A stretch of DNA of 64,000 nt from Adenophora triphylla var. japonica (taxonomy: Eukaryota > Streptophyta > Magnoliopsida > Asterales > Campanulaceae): contig JAFEMH010000756.1 of the NCBI GenBank assembly GCA_022495995.1, positions 558,001-622,000 on the forward strand. The letters run 5' to 3'. The notes beneath the pieces were generated by a model. The model was not told the origin of the DNA. It saw nothing but the letters and a program-made list of their open reading frames with translations, and did not search any database. The first letter of the stretch is position 1, and each line of letters starts with the position of its first letter. Made by a program: the position numbers and the translations under genes. This document shows, piece by piece, positions 9,256 through 21,336 of the stretch.

Positions 9256-12082
9256 CAGGGGCGGATTTGGTAGTGTGCCAAGTGTTGCCGAGGCAACACC
9301 AAAAAAAAAAAAAAAAATTTTTTTTTAAAACGACGTCGTTTTGGTTCAGAAAAAAAAAAAAAAAGTAATTTAAACGCTAAATCAAATGTGAGGCTGTGAA
9401 TGAACGTTGCATTGCAGAAGGAAAAAAGAACAGTGAGGAAAAGAGAGAAAAGAGAAAAGAGAAAAGAAGAAAGAGAGAAAACGAACAGGCGTCTCCTTCC
9501 CTGAGCCCGTTCGCCATCGCCGCCCGCCGGAGTGACCTCCCTCCATCAATATGGACGACCCACCCCCTCCTCCGCAACCTCCTCACAAAACCAAGAAGAT
9601 TCTTTCGAATAAAAGGTAAACCCTAAAAATCTAAAATTGATTTTTTATTCGAATTTTGAAATTTATTGGGATTGATTAATGGTTGATGAAGACGGAAGAA
9701 AGAGGTGGGGGTTGAATCAATCTGTACACATTCAATTTCTTTTTTCTTTGGATTCATGGGAATATTAACAATGGCTAATTAATGTGTGTTTTTTAAATAA
9801 AAATGATAATTCAAAACTTTTTTATGACCAGATTTTTTAGCTAGTTTTTTTTTGGGAACCAATTCTTTTTCCAGTTAAAAACTAGTTTTTGTTATTAATA
9901 TATTACTTGGATTGGATGTTGATTTGTTCTAAATTCTACAAACTTAGTTTAATTGATTTTTTGATAACATTGGTATAGGTTGGATCAATTCTTTACGATG
10001 ACTCCGAAAAACAAAGCAAGCCCTAGTGTTCCAATTACTCAAGAAGAGGTAGTTGTTGAAGAAACACAAGGACCACAACCTACAATACGATTACGAGACG
10101 GAGATGTGACACTACAAAATGATCCCGGGAAAAGGGTGGCAATCACGGTTTTTCATCCGGATGATGTTGAAAGAGTTAGAAGAATGTACCTCGTCAAAGG
10201 CCCGGAACAACCAATTTTACCGGAATATCCAACCACTCTCATCTCAGGTAAAAAGCGTAAATTTCGTCATGAGTGGTTTAGTGACTATAAAGATTGGTTG
10301 GAATATAGTGAATCGAAAGATGCTTTGTTTTGTTTGCCATGCTATTTGTTTAAAGATGTGAGTAAGTATGGTCGTGAAGCTTTTGTTGATAAAGATAATG
10401 GTTTTAAGAGTTGGTCTAGAATTGGGGAGGGACTTGAAAGACATGCTAAGAGTGATTTTCATTTAGCAAGTTATGCAAAATGCACAATTCTCATGAACTC
10501 CAAGCAAAGCATTAGAACGTGTATGAACAGACAAACTGAACAAGAAGATAGTGATTATGTAATGAACTTGAAGACATCACTTAGAGTTACTAGATTACTT
10601 TTGAGGGGCGGGCAAGCATTTCGGGGCCATAACGAGGCAAAAAATTCTTCTTACCAAGGTCATTTTCTTGAATATGTAAGTGTGTTAAGAGAATCCTTCT
10701 GCATTTTATGTTCATTGTTTTGCTCATCAACTTCAATTGGCACTAGTTGCGGCTGTCAAGCGTAATATTGATGTGAGTGCTTTTTTTGGGTTGGTTAATC
10801 AAGTTGTGAATATTATTGGATGTTCTAACAAAAGACAAGAGTTGCTTCGAGACAAACAATTTGCTCATTTAGCCGAAATAATAGAGGAGGGTTTGGTAGA
10901 AACCGGTAGAGGTTTGAATCAACAATCATCTCTTACGAGGGCCGGTGATACTCGTTGGGGGTCGCACTACAAGACTCTTACGAGTATAATGAATTTGTAT
11001 GATCCGGTGATTCAAGTCCTTGAAACAATTCTTGGAGATGCTTCTTGTGACGTTCGTGGACAAGCAAGCACTTTGATAAATGGGTTGCATGATTTTGGTT
11101 TTATTTTCATGTTATATTTGATGGTTGATGTTTTCGGGATTACTCATGATTTGAATTTGGCTTTACAAAGACGTGAGCAAGATCTCTTGAATGCTTTGAA
11201 TCTTGTCACAATTGCCAAACGACGACTTCAGCAGAAGAGGGATAGTGGATGGGAAATACTCTTGAATAGTGTGGTTGAAATTTGTACGAGGCATGACATT
11301 GATGTGCCGGCCATGGATGGACCTTATTACTTGTTGAAGAAATCTCGTCGTCAAGGTTCTTTTGTTACTAATCTACATCATTACAAGAATGATTGTTTTT
11401 TTAGCATTTTAGATGTGCAATTGAAAGAGCTTGATGAAAGGTTTAATGTGGAAAGCACCGAACTATTACAATGTGTAGCATGCTTGTGTCCTTCCTCGTT
11501 GTTTGTTTCTTTTGACGAGGACAAATTGGTGAGGATGACACAATTGTATCCTAATGATTTTTCGGAAGAATGTGAATCATCTATTCGCAATCAATTGGCT
11601 AATTATATTATGGATGTACGCCTAGACTCTCGTTTTTCAGATTTGAAAGGGCTTGTTGATCTTTCAACGACACTTGTGGCATCCAAAAAGAATGAGACTT
11701 ACCGTGTGGTTTATAAGCTTGTGAAGCTTGCTTTGCTTTTTCCGGTAGCAACCGCAAGTGTTGAGCGGGTTTTTTCAGCTATGAAGCATGTGAAGGGCGA
11801 TTTGAGGTCTAAGATGGGGGATGAATGGTTAAATGACCGTTTGGTAACTTTCGTAGAAAGAGATGTATTCATGACAATTAGTGATGATGAGATTTTAACT
11901 TATTTTCAAAACATGAATCCTAGGAAGCATCAAATGTAAATTGTGTTTATTTTATGTAATGTTGACATATTGAAGCCTATTATATTTATATATGTAAACG
12001 TATTGAATCTTAGTTTCTTCGCGTCATTTTTTTTTAATAAATAATAGGCAACACCAAAACTTTAGGTGTAGATCCGCCACTG
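9256..12082 (+). mobile_element. hAT transposon (TIR CAGNGGCGGAT), 8-bp target duplication
   Basis: The ends CAGGGGCGGATTTGG and, inverted, CAGTGGCGGATCTAC are hAT-type termini. They are flanked by a perfect 8-bp direct duplication CATGCGTG at 9248-9255 and 12083-12090, diagnostic of hAT insertion. The target was the right arm of the inverted-arm element, so this insertion is younger. The 2,827-bp element carries one transposase gene with an internal deletion (see gene entry). Confidence 0.93.
9551..11939 (+). pseudogene. hAT transposase (TTF-type zinc finger, ZMYM1-like family), internally deleted
   Basis: Exon 1 is 9551-9615 (ATG, proline-rich, then a basic KTKK stretch), an intron 9616-9978 with GT...AG follows, and exon 2 joins in phase to LDQFFTM. 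Exon 2 encodes a TTF-type zinc finger (ALFCLPCYLF about 10321-10350, SDFHLASYAKC) and runs to about 10675. The next recognisable family block, ENPSAFYVHCFAHQLQL, begins at 10689 in another frame behind a stop. It then continues to 11939 through TRWGSHYKTL and the hATC dimerisation domain LALLFPVATASVERVFSAMK. Family members have some 250-300 residues between these blocks, including the first catalytic acidic residues of the RNase H-like fold, so this copy cannot make an active transposase. It cuts and pastes DNA in intact relatives. Confidence 0.88.
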
Positions 12083-12579
12083 CATGCGTGACACATGTCA
12101 CTTAACTGAGTTTTCTAACAAAATTCGTCAAAAAGCCCTTAACTAACAAAAAATTTAGATATTAAACCCTGATTTGACAAAATTTAGATACGGAGCCACG
12201 TTTCGAAAACACCCCCTAAATTGCAATTTGCCCAATGAAAAATTGGGGAATTAAGAAGAGAATTGTTATATAAACCCGTAAAATTGTTGAGTAAACCCGT
12301 AACGTTCAAATTACAATTATGCCATTGAATGAAACTACTTTTCTACCCCTAATTCATACCCCCATTACCCCACCTTCCTCCTCATCAATTTTTCACCTAC
12401 CTTCCACACCTTTCCCATTTTTCACCATTAATCTCACCCTCTTCATTTTTTTTTCATAAAAAACTTACCCTCCCTCCCTTTCTTCCTACTCTCATTTCTC
12501 AAACATCAAAAAATCATTACCTCCCTTTTCTCCTACATATAAATTTGTTAAACTTTTTTTTTTTCGTTTTGCAAAAATT

Positions 12580-12740
12580 CGGCCAATAGTGGCCGAAATT
12601 CAGTTCAGGTTCGGCCACACCCGGCCGAAAATATTGAAAAAGTTCGGCCTAACCCGGCCGAAATTTTTAAAAAGTTCGACTCTGATTTGCCGAATCTGGG
12701 TTGTTTTTTCGGTCAGTACTGGCCGAATTTTTGTGTGTAT
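12580..12740. repeat. TTCGGCC/GGCCGAA palindromes, left subterminal cluster
   Basis: At least four units of the form TTCGGCC-N6-GGCCGAA with different 6-bp centres. A second cluster at 13395-13570 is in inverted arrangement. Probably binding sites for the transposase, by analogy with subterminal repeats of other DNA transposons. Confidence 0.75.
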
Positions 12741-13879
12741 GTGTGCTTAATTATTGAAGAATTATGCTGATTCTTCGTCGTTGATTGAAAAACATTATTT
12801 TAATTTTTGGGGAAAAATATTATTTTAATTTAACAAAGTAAGAACCTTTAGAAGTGAAACTCAAGCAAAAGAAGAGAAGTAATTTACTTGTGTTATTCCT
12901 CCAGAGTTAAGTTTTGGAAGAACAAATAAATGCCAAAAAACAACAAAAATTACTTTTAATTAAAAAAAATATTTATTTCGAGATAAAGAAAATATAAATA
13001 TTCAGCGGTTATAAATATTAGAACTGCATTAAAATTAAAATGATGTTTTGATGTGATTTCTCAGTTGAATTATAATATTTGGAATTATGTGGGTTTAAGG
13101 TTGTTTGATTTAATGAAGATGGTTAAAAGCCGAAAAAAATTATTGGGTGTTATTTGGATGAATGAATTTAATGATGTATAAATAAATATGTTCAATGAAT
13201 GTAGTCATCTTGTCGGATTCTTTTTGCTAAATTAGCAATGAAGAAAGAAGAAAGAAGAAAGAAATTATGGATGTGACACAAAAAATAAATAATTGCTCAA
13301 AGTACCTTAGCTCTATTCTCAGGTCAAAACGATGTTATGTACCCAAATAACATGCCAAAATATTTAAATTTTTTTTTCCTTAATTACAAAAGTTCCTACT
13401 GACCCGAACTTTTTCAAGAGTTCTACAAGTGGCCGAACTTTTCAAGAAGTTCTACGGTGTGGCCGAATTTATTCAAGAAATTCTGGCCAAGAGCGAACTT
13501 TTTCAAGAAGTTCGGCCACTACTGGCCGAACAGATCTACAATTTCGATCGGTACTGGCCGAACCACCACAAACCCAGAATTTGAAACAAATTGAACCCAA
13601 AAATTCTCAACTTGAAACATTAATCGAACGAATTAAACCATAGGAAGTAATTTTCGAACGAATTGAACCAAAATTACCTTATTTTACAATGTTTCTCTCT
13701 CTAAAATTTTTTGATTTTCTCTCTTTCTCTCTCTAAAAATCTGATTGGGGTTAATGTGGGTGGGTGGGTGTGGGTGAGTGAGGATAAGGGAAAAGGGTAT
13801 AAAGGGAAAGAGAAGGGTTTATTTTAATTTTTTGGGGGTGGGTTTAATGTTACGGGTTTACTCAACAATTTTACGGGTC

Positions 13880-13886
13880 TATATAA
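13880..13886 (+). promoter_or_regulatory. Candidate TATA box for the dioxygenase, inside the Mutator-like TIR
   Basis: TATATAA lies 89-95 bp upstream of the ATG at 13975, leaving room for a 5' UTR of about 60 bases. It lies within the transposon's right terminal repeat; the host sequence between transposon and ATG is only about 80 bp. Inference from spacing alone; transcript ends are not known. Confidence 0.35.
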
Positions 13887-13974
13887 CAATTCTCAATTAA
13901 GAAGGGTTTCTGGCGTTGTTTGAAAACTCAGATAATTTCCTGAATAGAAAAGAGCTAGAATTTTACTACGAGGG

Positions 13975-16428
13975 ATGGCAATGGGGTCTGAATTCAAGGT
14001 AATCTATGAAGCTTTACTTTAATTAGGGTTTTAATTTATTGGCTGAATATGCAACTTGATAATTGTTTGTTGTATTAACTTCGGGTTTGAATCTCTGTTC
14101 GCTCTCGCTCTCGCTCTCTTGAATAAATTGATTTATATGATTTTCGCTTTTAATGTTTGATCGAATTTTGTTCTTCCCTGTTCATCAGCCTTTCGGTTGC
14201 AGGATGAAATAATTTTATTTAATGAATTATTAAAGTTATAATCAGAAATTCATAAATAAGAGCTTGAATAATTTGGTGGGGGAAAACATGCTCGTGAATG
14301 TATTTACTTGTATATATATATATATATATATATACACTATGTATTTATGTATTGTATTTATACCATTTGATGTTCTTTTGATACTTTTGCCTGGTTTGTG
14401 GAGCGATTTGTATTTAACATTCTTTAGGTAGGTTTATGCCCAACTTATATCTTAAAAGAGGTACGCACCATCAACCAAGCTAGAGTCGTATCGGACCTGT
14501 ATCAATCTCACAATTTCTTGTGTTCCTTGTTTTCCTTTGTAGATGGTATACTTGTAGGGTATGCTTGGCTCCTCAATTTCATTTCACTGAGTTGGAATAT
14601 GAGAGTAAATTTAGTTTCATGGAGTTCATTTTTTTCTTCTAGTTATAATGCCAATGCTTGGAGTTGTGGTTGCCGAACATGCTTTTAATGGATTTCTTTT
14701 TGTCAGGTTTGGAACGTGCGTAATTACTACCCTTTTTGTGATAAGATTATTGAATTCATCATTTTCCTTAAATATATAGTACGGAGTACATTGTATCTTT
14801 AATACTCTCTCAGTCCCAAAATGATCTTACCACTTTTTTTTTGTTAGTACGAAGGTAGTTTGAGCAATAATTTTAGGTTAATCTATTATCTTAATGATCA
14901 TCTAAAAATTGTTATTGATAGTATTCATAATTGTGTATAAATATCAAGTTTTAATTTTGGGACGGAGGGAGTACATGTATTAAATAGATTAATGGCTCGA
15001 TAGTTGGTACGCATTTGGTTAATCTACTTTTGAGTGTGTATTCAACTATGTTATTGTACTCGAAAAATTCAATGCATCTGCTTAGAGTTCTGTTCAACTT
15101 TGTTATTCAGTTTAATTGTTTGGACAGAATGGTGAAATTACAGATATACTCTTGTTGTAATGTTTGAAAGATTAAAGCACTTAATGTTTTTGTTCATTTT
15201 GGAGTTTCAGCTCTATATTATTGAAAGGGTCATCTACTTGTGGATAAATGGCTATTTATTACAGTAGGTTAATATTTTTTTTCTGGCATTTATGGCCATA
15301 GTTCACTCAAAGGAAAATTGACGTTTCCTCTATGTCTAATTATTCTTACTGAATATAATAAAGTTTCAAAATTGACTTTCATATAAGTCATGTGAAAATG
15401 CATTGCATTATTTTTGTGATTGTTTGAGGAAATCCATGTTGTGCTTTTTTAGTTACTCTGATGTCTATGCTTCTTCCAGAGGTGAGAGGGCAACATATGC
15501 TTGTCGTAACTGGATGCTTAAACAACATTTTCTGTGTCCCATGCTAATTTTCTGGTGATTTTATAATTCTTCTGCACATGATTTTAGCAGTAAATTTGAA
15601 TCACTCTGATGCTACAAGTGGACTTGGTCCTTTCTTCTTAATTTCTTGAATATGTCCAAGATTTATGCTGTGGAGGGCAGTTTTGTGTAAAGATGCTATC
15701 TTCACTAGTTAATATTTGTATTTTCACTTTCAATACTGTTATCAGTTGTTGTTGTAGAAGCAAGACCATAGTTACCGGGAACGCTCACCCCACCCTTGTC
15801 CCGCGTTCCGGAACGTGAGTCCAACGCAGTACGTTTACGTTCCCGTTCTCTCGGGAACGCAACTTGAGTCGCACAAACAATCGTTCCGGGAAATCAAATG
15901 TAAGGATAGAAACTGACACCGTCGGTCGGTCAAAAGCTCTTTGGAATTGGAGTTGTGCTGAGTAATTTCCACTTCCATGATTGATCTGGACTTAGAATTG
16001 AAGTAGAAGAGACATGACTATTTAGGGTTCTAAATAGAGGCTGAATCTTTTGAAGACTTTTGCACCAGATTTGCATTAGATCTAGACTAGGAATGGCAAG
16101 AGTCGGCATTGATCTGGATGAAGAAGAAGAGCCGTGGAGCCTGGACGAATTCAAGGAGAAGTGGACTTTGCGACTTCGGAAAGGAAAGGAAAAGAGAGCG
16201 TACGCGAAAATATTGCGTCTGGACTATGGAGGAATAGGAACAGATATGGATTTGATTCCTTCATGATATAAAATACAGTATATCCTTTATGCACAGATTT
16301 ATTGTACTGTATAATCAATAAAAGCAGGAAAAGAATACACTTAACCACTTAGTATTATGGTGGGTATAACAATCCTATTTATGATACATAATAATATATC
16401 CAGATGGCCATTAATATATTTCTTTTCT

Positions 16429-16478
<50 letters not shown>

Positions 16479-19400
16479 TCCCTCCGTCCCAGCGAAAGAG
16501 CCACAAAATTAGCCGGGCACGCAAAATAAGAAATGTGATGTAGGAAAGAGAAAAAGTTTAAATGTTGTGAGTATGAAAAATTAAATAGGAGAGAGAATGA
16601 GTGGGAGGTGATGTAAGAAAGAGAATATTGTGAGTGTAAAAGTAAAGTAGGAGAGAGAATGAGTGGAGAGAATAGTGATTTAAGGTTTCCTTTTTGGGAA
16701 AGTGGCTTTTTAAATGGGACGCCCAAAAAGGAAATAAATGGCTTTTTCGTTGGGACGGAGGGAGTATATATGTATATGTATATATAGATGGATATTGACT
16801 ATTAGTATTAAAACATAATTAGTTTATTGACTATTTATTTCACAATATATATATTTGTGTATGTATAGTATATATTAAATTTATTGTCGATCCAAATTAC
16901 TTTTAAAAGTGTACTGCGCTCCCAGTAAAAACGTGCCGCGTTCCCAACTAGCGTACCGACTGATCCTACCCCTAGAGTGCCTAAAATTTTCTAAGTCACG
17001 TTCCTCGTTCTCGTTCCCGTTCCCGTTCCCGTCCCGCGTTTCAAAACGTACCACGTTCCTGGTAACTATGAGCATGACAACATAACATGCATTTAAACCA
17101 TTACGACGATTACGTTGCTAGATGTTGAAGATTTTGTTGAATGATATGTGCATAACCTTGGTAAAGTCTTATTGTAAAGGCATCTGTCGATAGTTTCAAA
17201 GCAACATAAGCGTTAAATGGTTGTGTATTTTCTTCTTTTATAGCATATTGATAAGGAAAAAGTTATGCATGCATTGGTTATTGACCCATTATATATGTGT
17301 AGTATTTCCTCCACCTGAAACCAGCTATGTCATGCATTCTCGATGTCAATAGTATGTGCCCCCTTCCAATTGTAAGAAAGTTCTCTCAAACCAAATATAA
17401 AGCCCTTTTTATTGTTGGATATAATAGAACATAAAGTCCTGTTGCCTTGACACCATTTACAGATATTTTGAGAGTATTATGGGAAAATCACTTGAAGCCA
17501 AGATTTTTTCTTGAAATTGGTGTAAAGTCAATAAAGAAACTTGTTTTACACTGGAGGGATTAATGAAAAAAAGCTCATTTCATATTTTTTTATTACTTCA
17601 CTGATGGGGTTATTTCAATTTCCCTTGAGATTGTAGACAATTTTCTCTCTGTTTCATCTCAATTTTATTTATAATTACACTTTCTTTTCTCTCCATTTTA
17701 CCCTCCCAATCACAATGGATGCGGTGTGGCTGTTGTCTCTTTTGACCTATGAATCTTCCATTGTTTTCCTATGATTTAGACATCGTTATGTAATATACAT
17801 ATTCTGATTGGTCCTGGAGCTTTCTTTCTGGTTCTCACTAACTTGGTTCAACGTAAGACGTAAGAGAATATTTTTCATTTGACTTAAAACCCTGTAATTG
17901 CTTGTGTGAGTATTCTACTTGATATCATTTGGGAGGGTGATTCATGTATTAAATTTATTCCAAATCATGAATATCTCCGGATGCAACTTGATGGATGGCT
18001 GGATGAAAACCAAACAATCTACAGAGTCTCTGTTTCGGCCTAGGATTCATCTTTTGATATTAGTTTGTCAATTTGATAGTTTTGAACATTGATTTTCACA
18101 AAATTTTGTTTTCTTACAATTTTCTATTTGTTGAAACCCGTAGTGTTGTTAATGTAGATTTTGATGAATGAAATCTTATTTCCCAAAGGAATATTAAGTT
18201 ATGTTCAGTTTGATTTTTGGCCCATGTTGACTTTTGTGGATGATAGACTCTTTTCATGCAATAGAGGAAGTACTTATTATTAGTCATTAACTTGTGATTT
18301 AAGCAGATCTGATAAGTCCCAGTGGTAGTTTTCCCTGAGTGCCATGACAACAAAGAATTCAAGGGGGGCAGAGGTGACCTTTCTTGTTTAGTGTCACATA
18401 CAGTTAGTAGTTTTGTTGAAGAAATTCCAGTGCTTCAGCTTATTGAAGCGACAATGGGTCTCACTTCTGTGCCTCTATCACAAATATTTAGTTGGTGTAT
18501 ATAAGTATAATTTCAAGATAAAGCGCACAATGGCTGGAAAATGTATACATGGTACAACTTTAAATGAGACTGCTATGCCTGTGATTTTGGTCCTTTCTAC
18601 TGTCGTATATTGAAATTTCAAATGACTGTTATCCCAGGTTAACCAATTGGGCTATGATGGAGTACTATTCTGAAAGCATGTCTTTGACTGAATCAACTTT
18701 ATGTTTCCCAATGAAGATTGTGCTGAAACCCTTTAGATAACTCGATGTCGGAATGTGTTTCACTATTTTCAAGATGCCATCTTGTTACATGTATGTGTTT
18801 GACCTGTGCATGGCAGATGCAGATGTGTTGCTCTGTGTATTTTTAATAATTGCCTCTCATTTGCTATTATTTTTGTTGGGTGGGTGCGTGCATGTGTGTG
18901 TGTGTTGTGTGTGAGAGGAGAAACTGTTATTTGTATTTTTCTTAAAATTCCGGTGCCTGACAAAATTCCGGTGCCTGACAGGATACCAGGGAGGAAGTCA
19001 TTCAGGCATGGTATATGGACGACAGCAATGAAGATCAAAGACTCCCTCATCATCGAGAGCCCAAGGAATGTGTCTCCCTGGACAAGCTTGCAGGTAATGA
19101 CTCTTAAGCCCAGCATTTTAATGCTATCAAACATGTAGCCTTTCACCTATGTCATTTTACCACTCTTTCGACTTCTCTCCAGAACTTGGAGTGCTCAGCT
19201 GGCGATTAGATGCTGACAACTATGAAACAGATGAGGAGTTGAAGAAAATTCGTGAATCCCGTGGATATTCTTACATGGTTTGTAAGAAGGCTTATGTGTT
19301 CCTTAATGTGACTAGGCATTTGAAGTGCAAAGCCTATTTGTTTTCTTCTGAAATTTGAAAGCTATTCTTGCGTGTGTTTGTGTAGAATGTTGGGTGTAGA

Positions 19401-20882
19401 CTAGCTTCTAAGTGTATTGTGTCTGTTACCTTACTATCAATGAATTATTCTTAGCAGAAGTGCTTTAATTATATTGGTCATCCTATGAAAATGATCAACT
19501 TTTTGTTCAGAACTTTTGTATTAGCCTTTGCAGAAGGGTTTAGTTTTAATATTAGTCATCTTTTTCTTTCTTTTTTTCTAGGACTGAATTAGTCTTTGCA
19601 GAAGTGCTTTAGTTTATAATGTTGGTCATCTTTTTGTTCAGGACTTCTGTGAGGTTTGCCCAGAAAAGCTGCCTAATTATGAACAGAAAATCAAAAACTT
19701 CTTTGAGGAACATCTTCACACTGATGAGGAGATTCGCTACTGTGTTGCAGGAAGTGGTAAGAATAGTGAAATTCTACATGATTTTGGTACTGGTCTCTAG
19801 TATTTTTTACCTCTTAAAGATTTATTTTTATTCTGAAGGTTATTTTGATGTGAGGGATGGTAATGAGGCTTGGATCCGTGTGTGGGTAAAGAAAGGGGGC
19901 ATGATTGTTCTACCGGCTGGAATATATCATCGCTTTACTCTTGATACAGACAACTACATCAAGGTATTTAGAGAACGAATCTGGTATATTTATGTTTGTC
20001 TGATTCTTTCTTCTTCTATTTTCCCCTCTCCCGAAGTCCAGTGATATGATTATATGAACATCGCATACTTGATTCCGATGCGAGTTCTTTACTTTCTTAA
20101 ATAAATGAGAATGGTTACCCTTCACAAAATAGATATTAATGCTCTATTGCCTCAGATATAAAATTATCTTTTTTGCAGTCCTTTCCTTGGAGGAACTAAA
20201 CTCTAGTCTCTCTTTTATGGTCAAGTCCTCAAATTTGAGATGAGCTTTTAAATAGATGGCTATAACGACAATTTTTATTCAAATGTACAGATTTTTTATC
20301 AAAAAATATTGAAATGTATAAATGTGGCCTCCATTGTGTTTGTGTATCTGCGGGTATTCATATACATGCCTTTGCAGGCACAACTATTTATTTTTCTTTG
20401 CGACTTGCAAGCCCATTATGTTTTTCTCGACCTTGTTAAGACATGTTTTAGCATTATTTCTTTACCATGAACCACTTATTCGGCTTGTTTCCCTATTGAT
20501 GTTATTCGAGGGAACCTGTTAAGTAGTCACCTCAAAACTAAAATAAGGTAATAACAATAATAATAATAAACTGAAATTGATTAATGCTTTAACCTTCTTT
20601 GGTAGGCTATGAGACTCTTTGTTGGGGACCCCATATGGACTCCTTTCAACCGGCCACATGACCATCTTCCTGCAAGGTATGCTATTAGTATTTGGTTATG
20701 TTTTTTTTTTTTTACCCGTATCTTTGGTTGAATCTGTTTTCGGAAACATGACCAATTAGTCATTTTGGAGCTCTAGTTTTGACGAAATGTTTCCTTTTCT
20801 TTTTTACTTTTCTTGTAGGAAAGAGTATCTGGATACATTTGTGAAGAAAGAAGCTAATAGTGCTGTTGATGCTGCAGCTTAA
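13975..20882 (+). CDS. ARD: Acireductone dioxygenase (methionine salvage), seven exons
   Basis: Exons 13975-13998, 18982-19093, 19183-19277, 19642-19756, 19839-19963, 20606-20676 and 20819-20882 join in phase with GT...AG borders to 201 codons, close to the usual ~199 of plant ARD proteins. The protein begins [20 protein letters not shown], with plant-type blocks [24 protein letters not shown] and [12 protein letters not shown]. The cupin metal ligands are all present: H101 and H103 of HLHTDEE, E107, and H146 of AGIYHRF. The enzyme oxidises acireductone, with Fe(II) to the ketoacid precursor of methionine, in the cytosolic/nuclear Yang cycle that recycles methylthioadenosine from ethylene and polyamine synthesis. 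One oddity: Cys38 replaces the usual Phe of PKEFVSLDKL. Intron 1 is 4,983 bp and holds several MITEs. The frame is undamaged. Confidence 0.96.
14309..14334. repeat. (TA)n microsatellite in ARD intron 1
   Basis: Short uninterrupted TA run; no MITE seen at it. Confidence 0.85.
14805..14971. mobile_element. Stowaway MITE in ARD intron 1
   Basis: Termini CTCTCTCAGTCCC and GGGACGGAGGGAG are inverted copies of the Stowaway consensus CTCCCTCCGTCCC and are flanked by TA on both sides. 167 bp, non-coding; mobilised in trans by mariner-type transposases. Confidence 0.85.
16434..16477. repeat. (AT)n microsatellite, insertion point of a Stowaway
   Basis: About 22 AT dinucleotides directly abutting the TA duplication of the Stowaway element. 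Confidence 0.9.
16478..16764. mobile_element. Stowaway MITE nested in the hAT-like element
   Basis: CTCCCTCCGTCCCAGCGAAAG at the left and its complement (with T for G changes) at the right, TA on each side. The inverted similarity extends through AAAGAGCCAC versus GTGGCTTTTT. 287 bp. Confidence 0.92.
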
Positions 20883-21119
20883 GTTTTGTTTTTATGACTA
20901 AGGAATTTGTCTCTATTATAAAGATGTATTTGAATGGATTAGCCCTGGCTTGATAATGGGGTGACATAAAATAGTATACTCCTTATATTGTATTCAGATT
21001 TGCTATGGTTGAATGATTTGTTTGGAGCCCGAGTTATCACCCAACTGAGTAACGCCCTCGTTGTGTAAGATATGAGCTTAGAAAGTAATTATTGAGAAGA
21101 CCTGCCTCTAAAAGTTCTA
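20883..21119 (+). other. ARD 3' untranslated and flanking DNA
   Basis: AT-rich sequence after the stop codon, no frame of interest. I cannot place the polyadenylation site with confidence. Confidence 0.5.
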
Positions 21120-21336
21120 CTCTGTCCCCGAAAGTTCTACTGTCCCTGAATGAATGTCCAAATTTTCAATACCTTTGTCTCAGAATGAATGTTGATTTTT
21201 TTAGGAAGTTACTAAATTCGACCTCGTTTTAAGAGTTCACTCCCTTGTATTACAAAAAATATGCATAAGTTTAACATTTTTGCAAATGTCCTTTAAATTG
21301 AAATTTGAACTTTCAATTAGTGACGGAGGGACGGAG
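21120..21336. mobile_element. Stowaway-like MITE downstream of ARD
   Basis: Left end TA-CTCTGTCCCC, right end GGGACGGAG-TA; inverted partners of the Stowaway type with several changes. 217 bp, older than the other copies judging from the mismatches. Confidence 0.6.

Larger units (their letters stand above)
7814..12138. mobile_element. Foldback-like element with long inverted arms, split by a hAT insertion
   Basis: The left end (GGGCTTTTTGAYGRATTTTG...) and the right end are inverted copies, and the similarity continues for some 400 bp: the left arm 7814 to about 8410 matches the complement of 8880-9255 plus 12083-12138. Both ends are flanked by TTAA (7810-7813, 12139-12142), which may be a target duplication or part of the terminus because it is its own complement. 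Without the hAT insertion the element is about 1.49 kb, over 80% AT and non-coding. The centre (8420-8880) is A/T homopolymer-rich. Superfamily uncertain: a foldback/long-TIR Mutator type or a TTAA-specific type are both possible. Confidence 0.75.
12258..13894. mobile_element. Non-autonomous Mutator-like element, 9-bp target duplication
   Basis: The first 46 bases (GAGAATTGTTATATAAACCC...) and the inverted last 46 differ at a single base. They are flanked by a perfect 9-bp duplication AATTAAGAA (12249-12257 and 13895-13903), typical of Mutator-like elements. The 1,637 bp are non-coding. Subterminal clusters of TTCGGCC...GGCCGAA palindromes lie at 12580-12740 and 13395-13570, mirror images of each other. 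The element ends 80 bp upstream of the dioxygenase start codon, and the near-identical termini indicate a recent insertion. Confidence 0.92.
15767..17070. mobile_element. Non-autonomous hAT-like element in ARD intron 1
   Basis: The ends CATAGTTACCGGGAACG and, inverted, CATAGTTACCAGGAACG match but for one base. Flanks are AGCAAGAC (15759-15766) and AGCATGAC (17071-17078), an 8-bp duplication with one mismatch, as expected for hAT. Subterminal repeats of GGGAACG and CGTTCCC occur at both ends. It contains a later Stowaway insertion (16478-16764). Short ORFs inside do not resemble any family I know. Confidence 0.75.
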
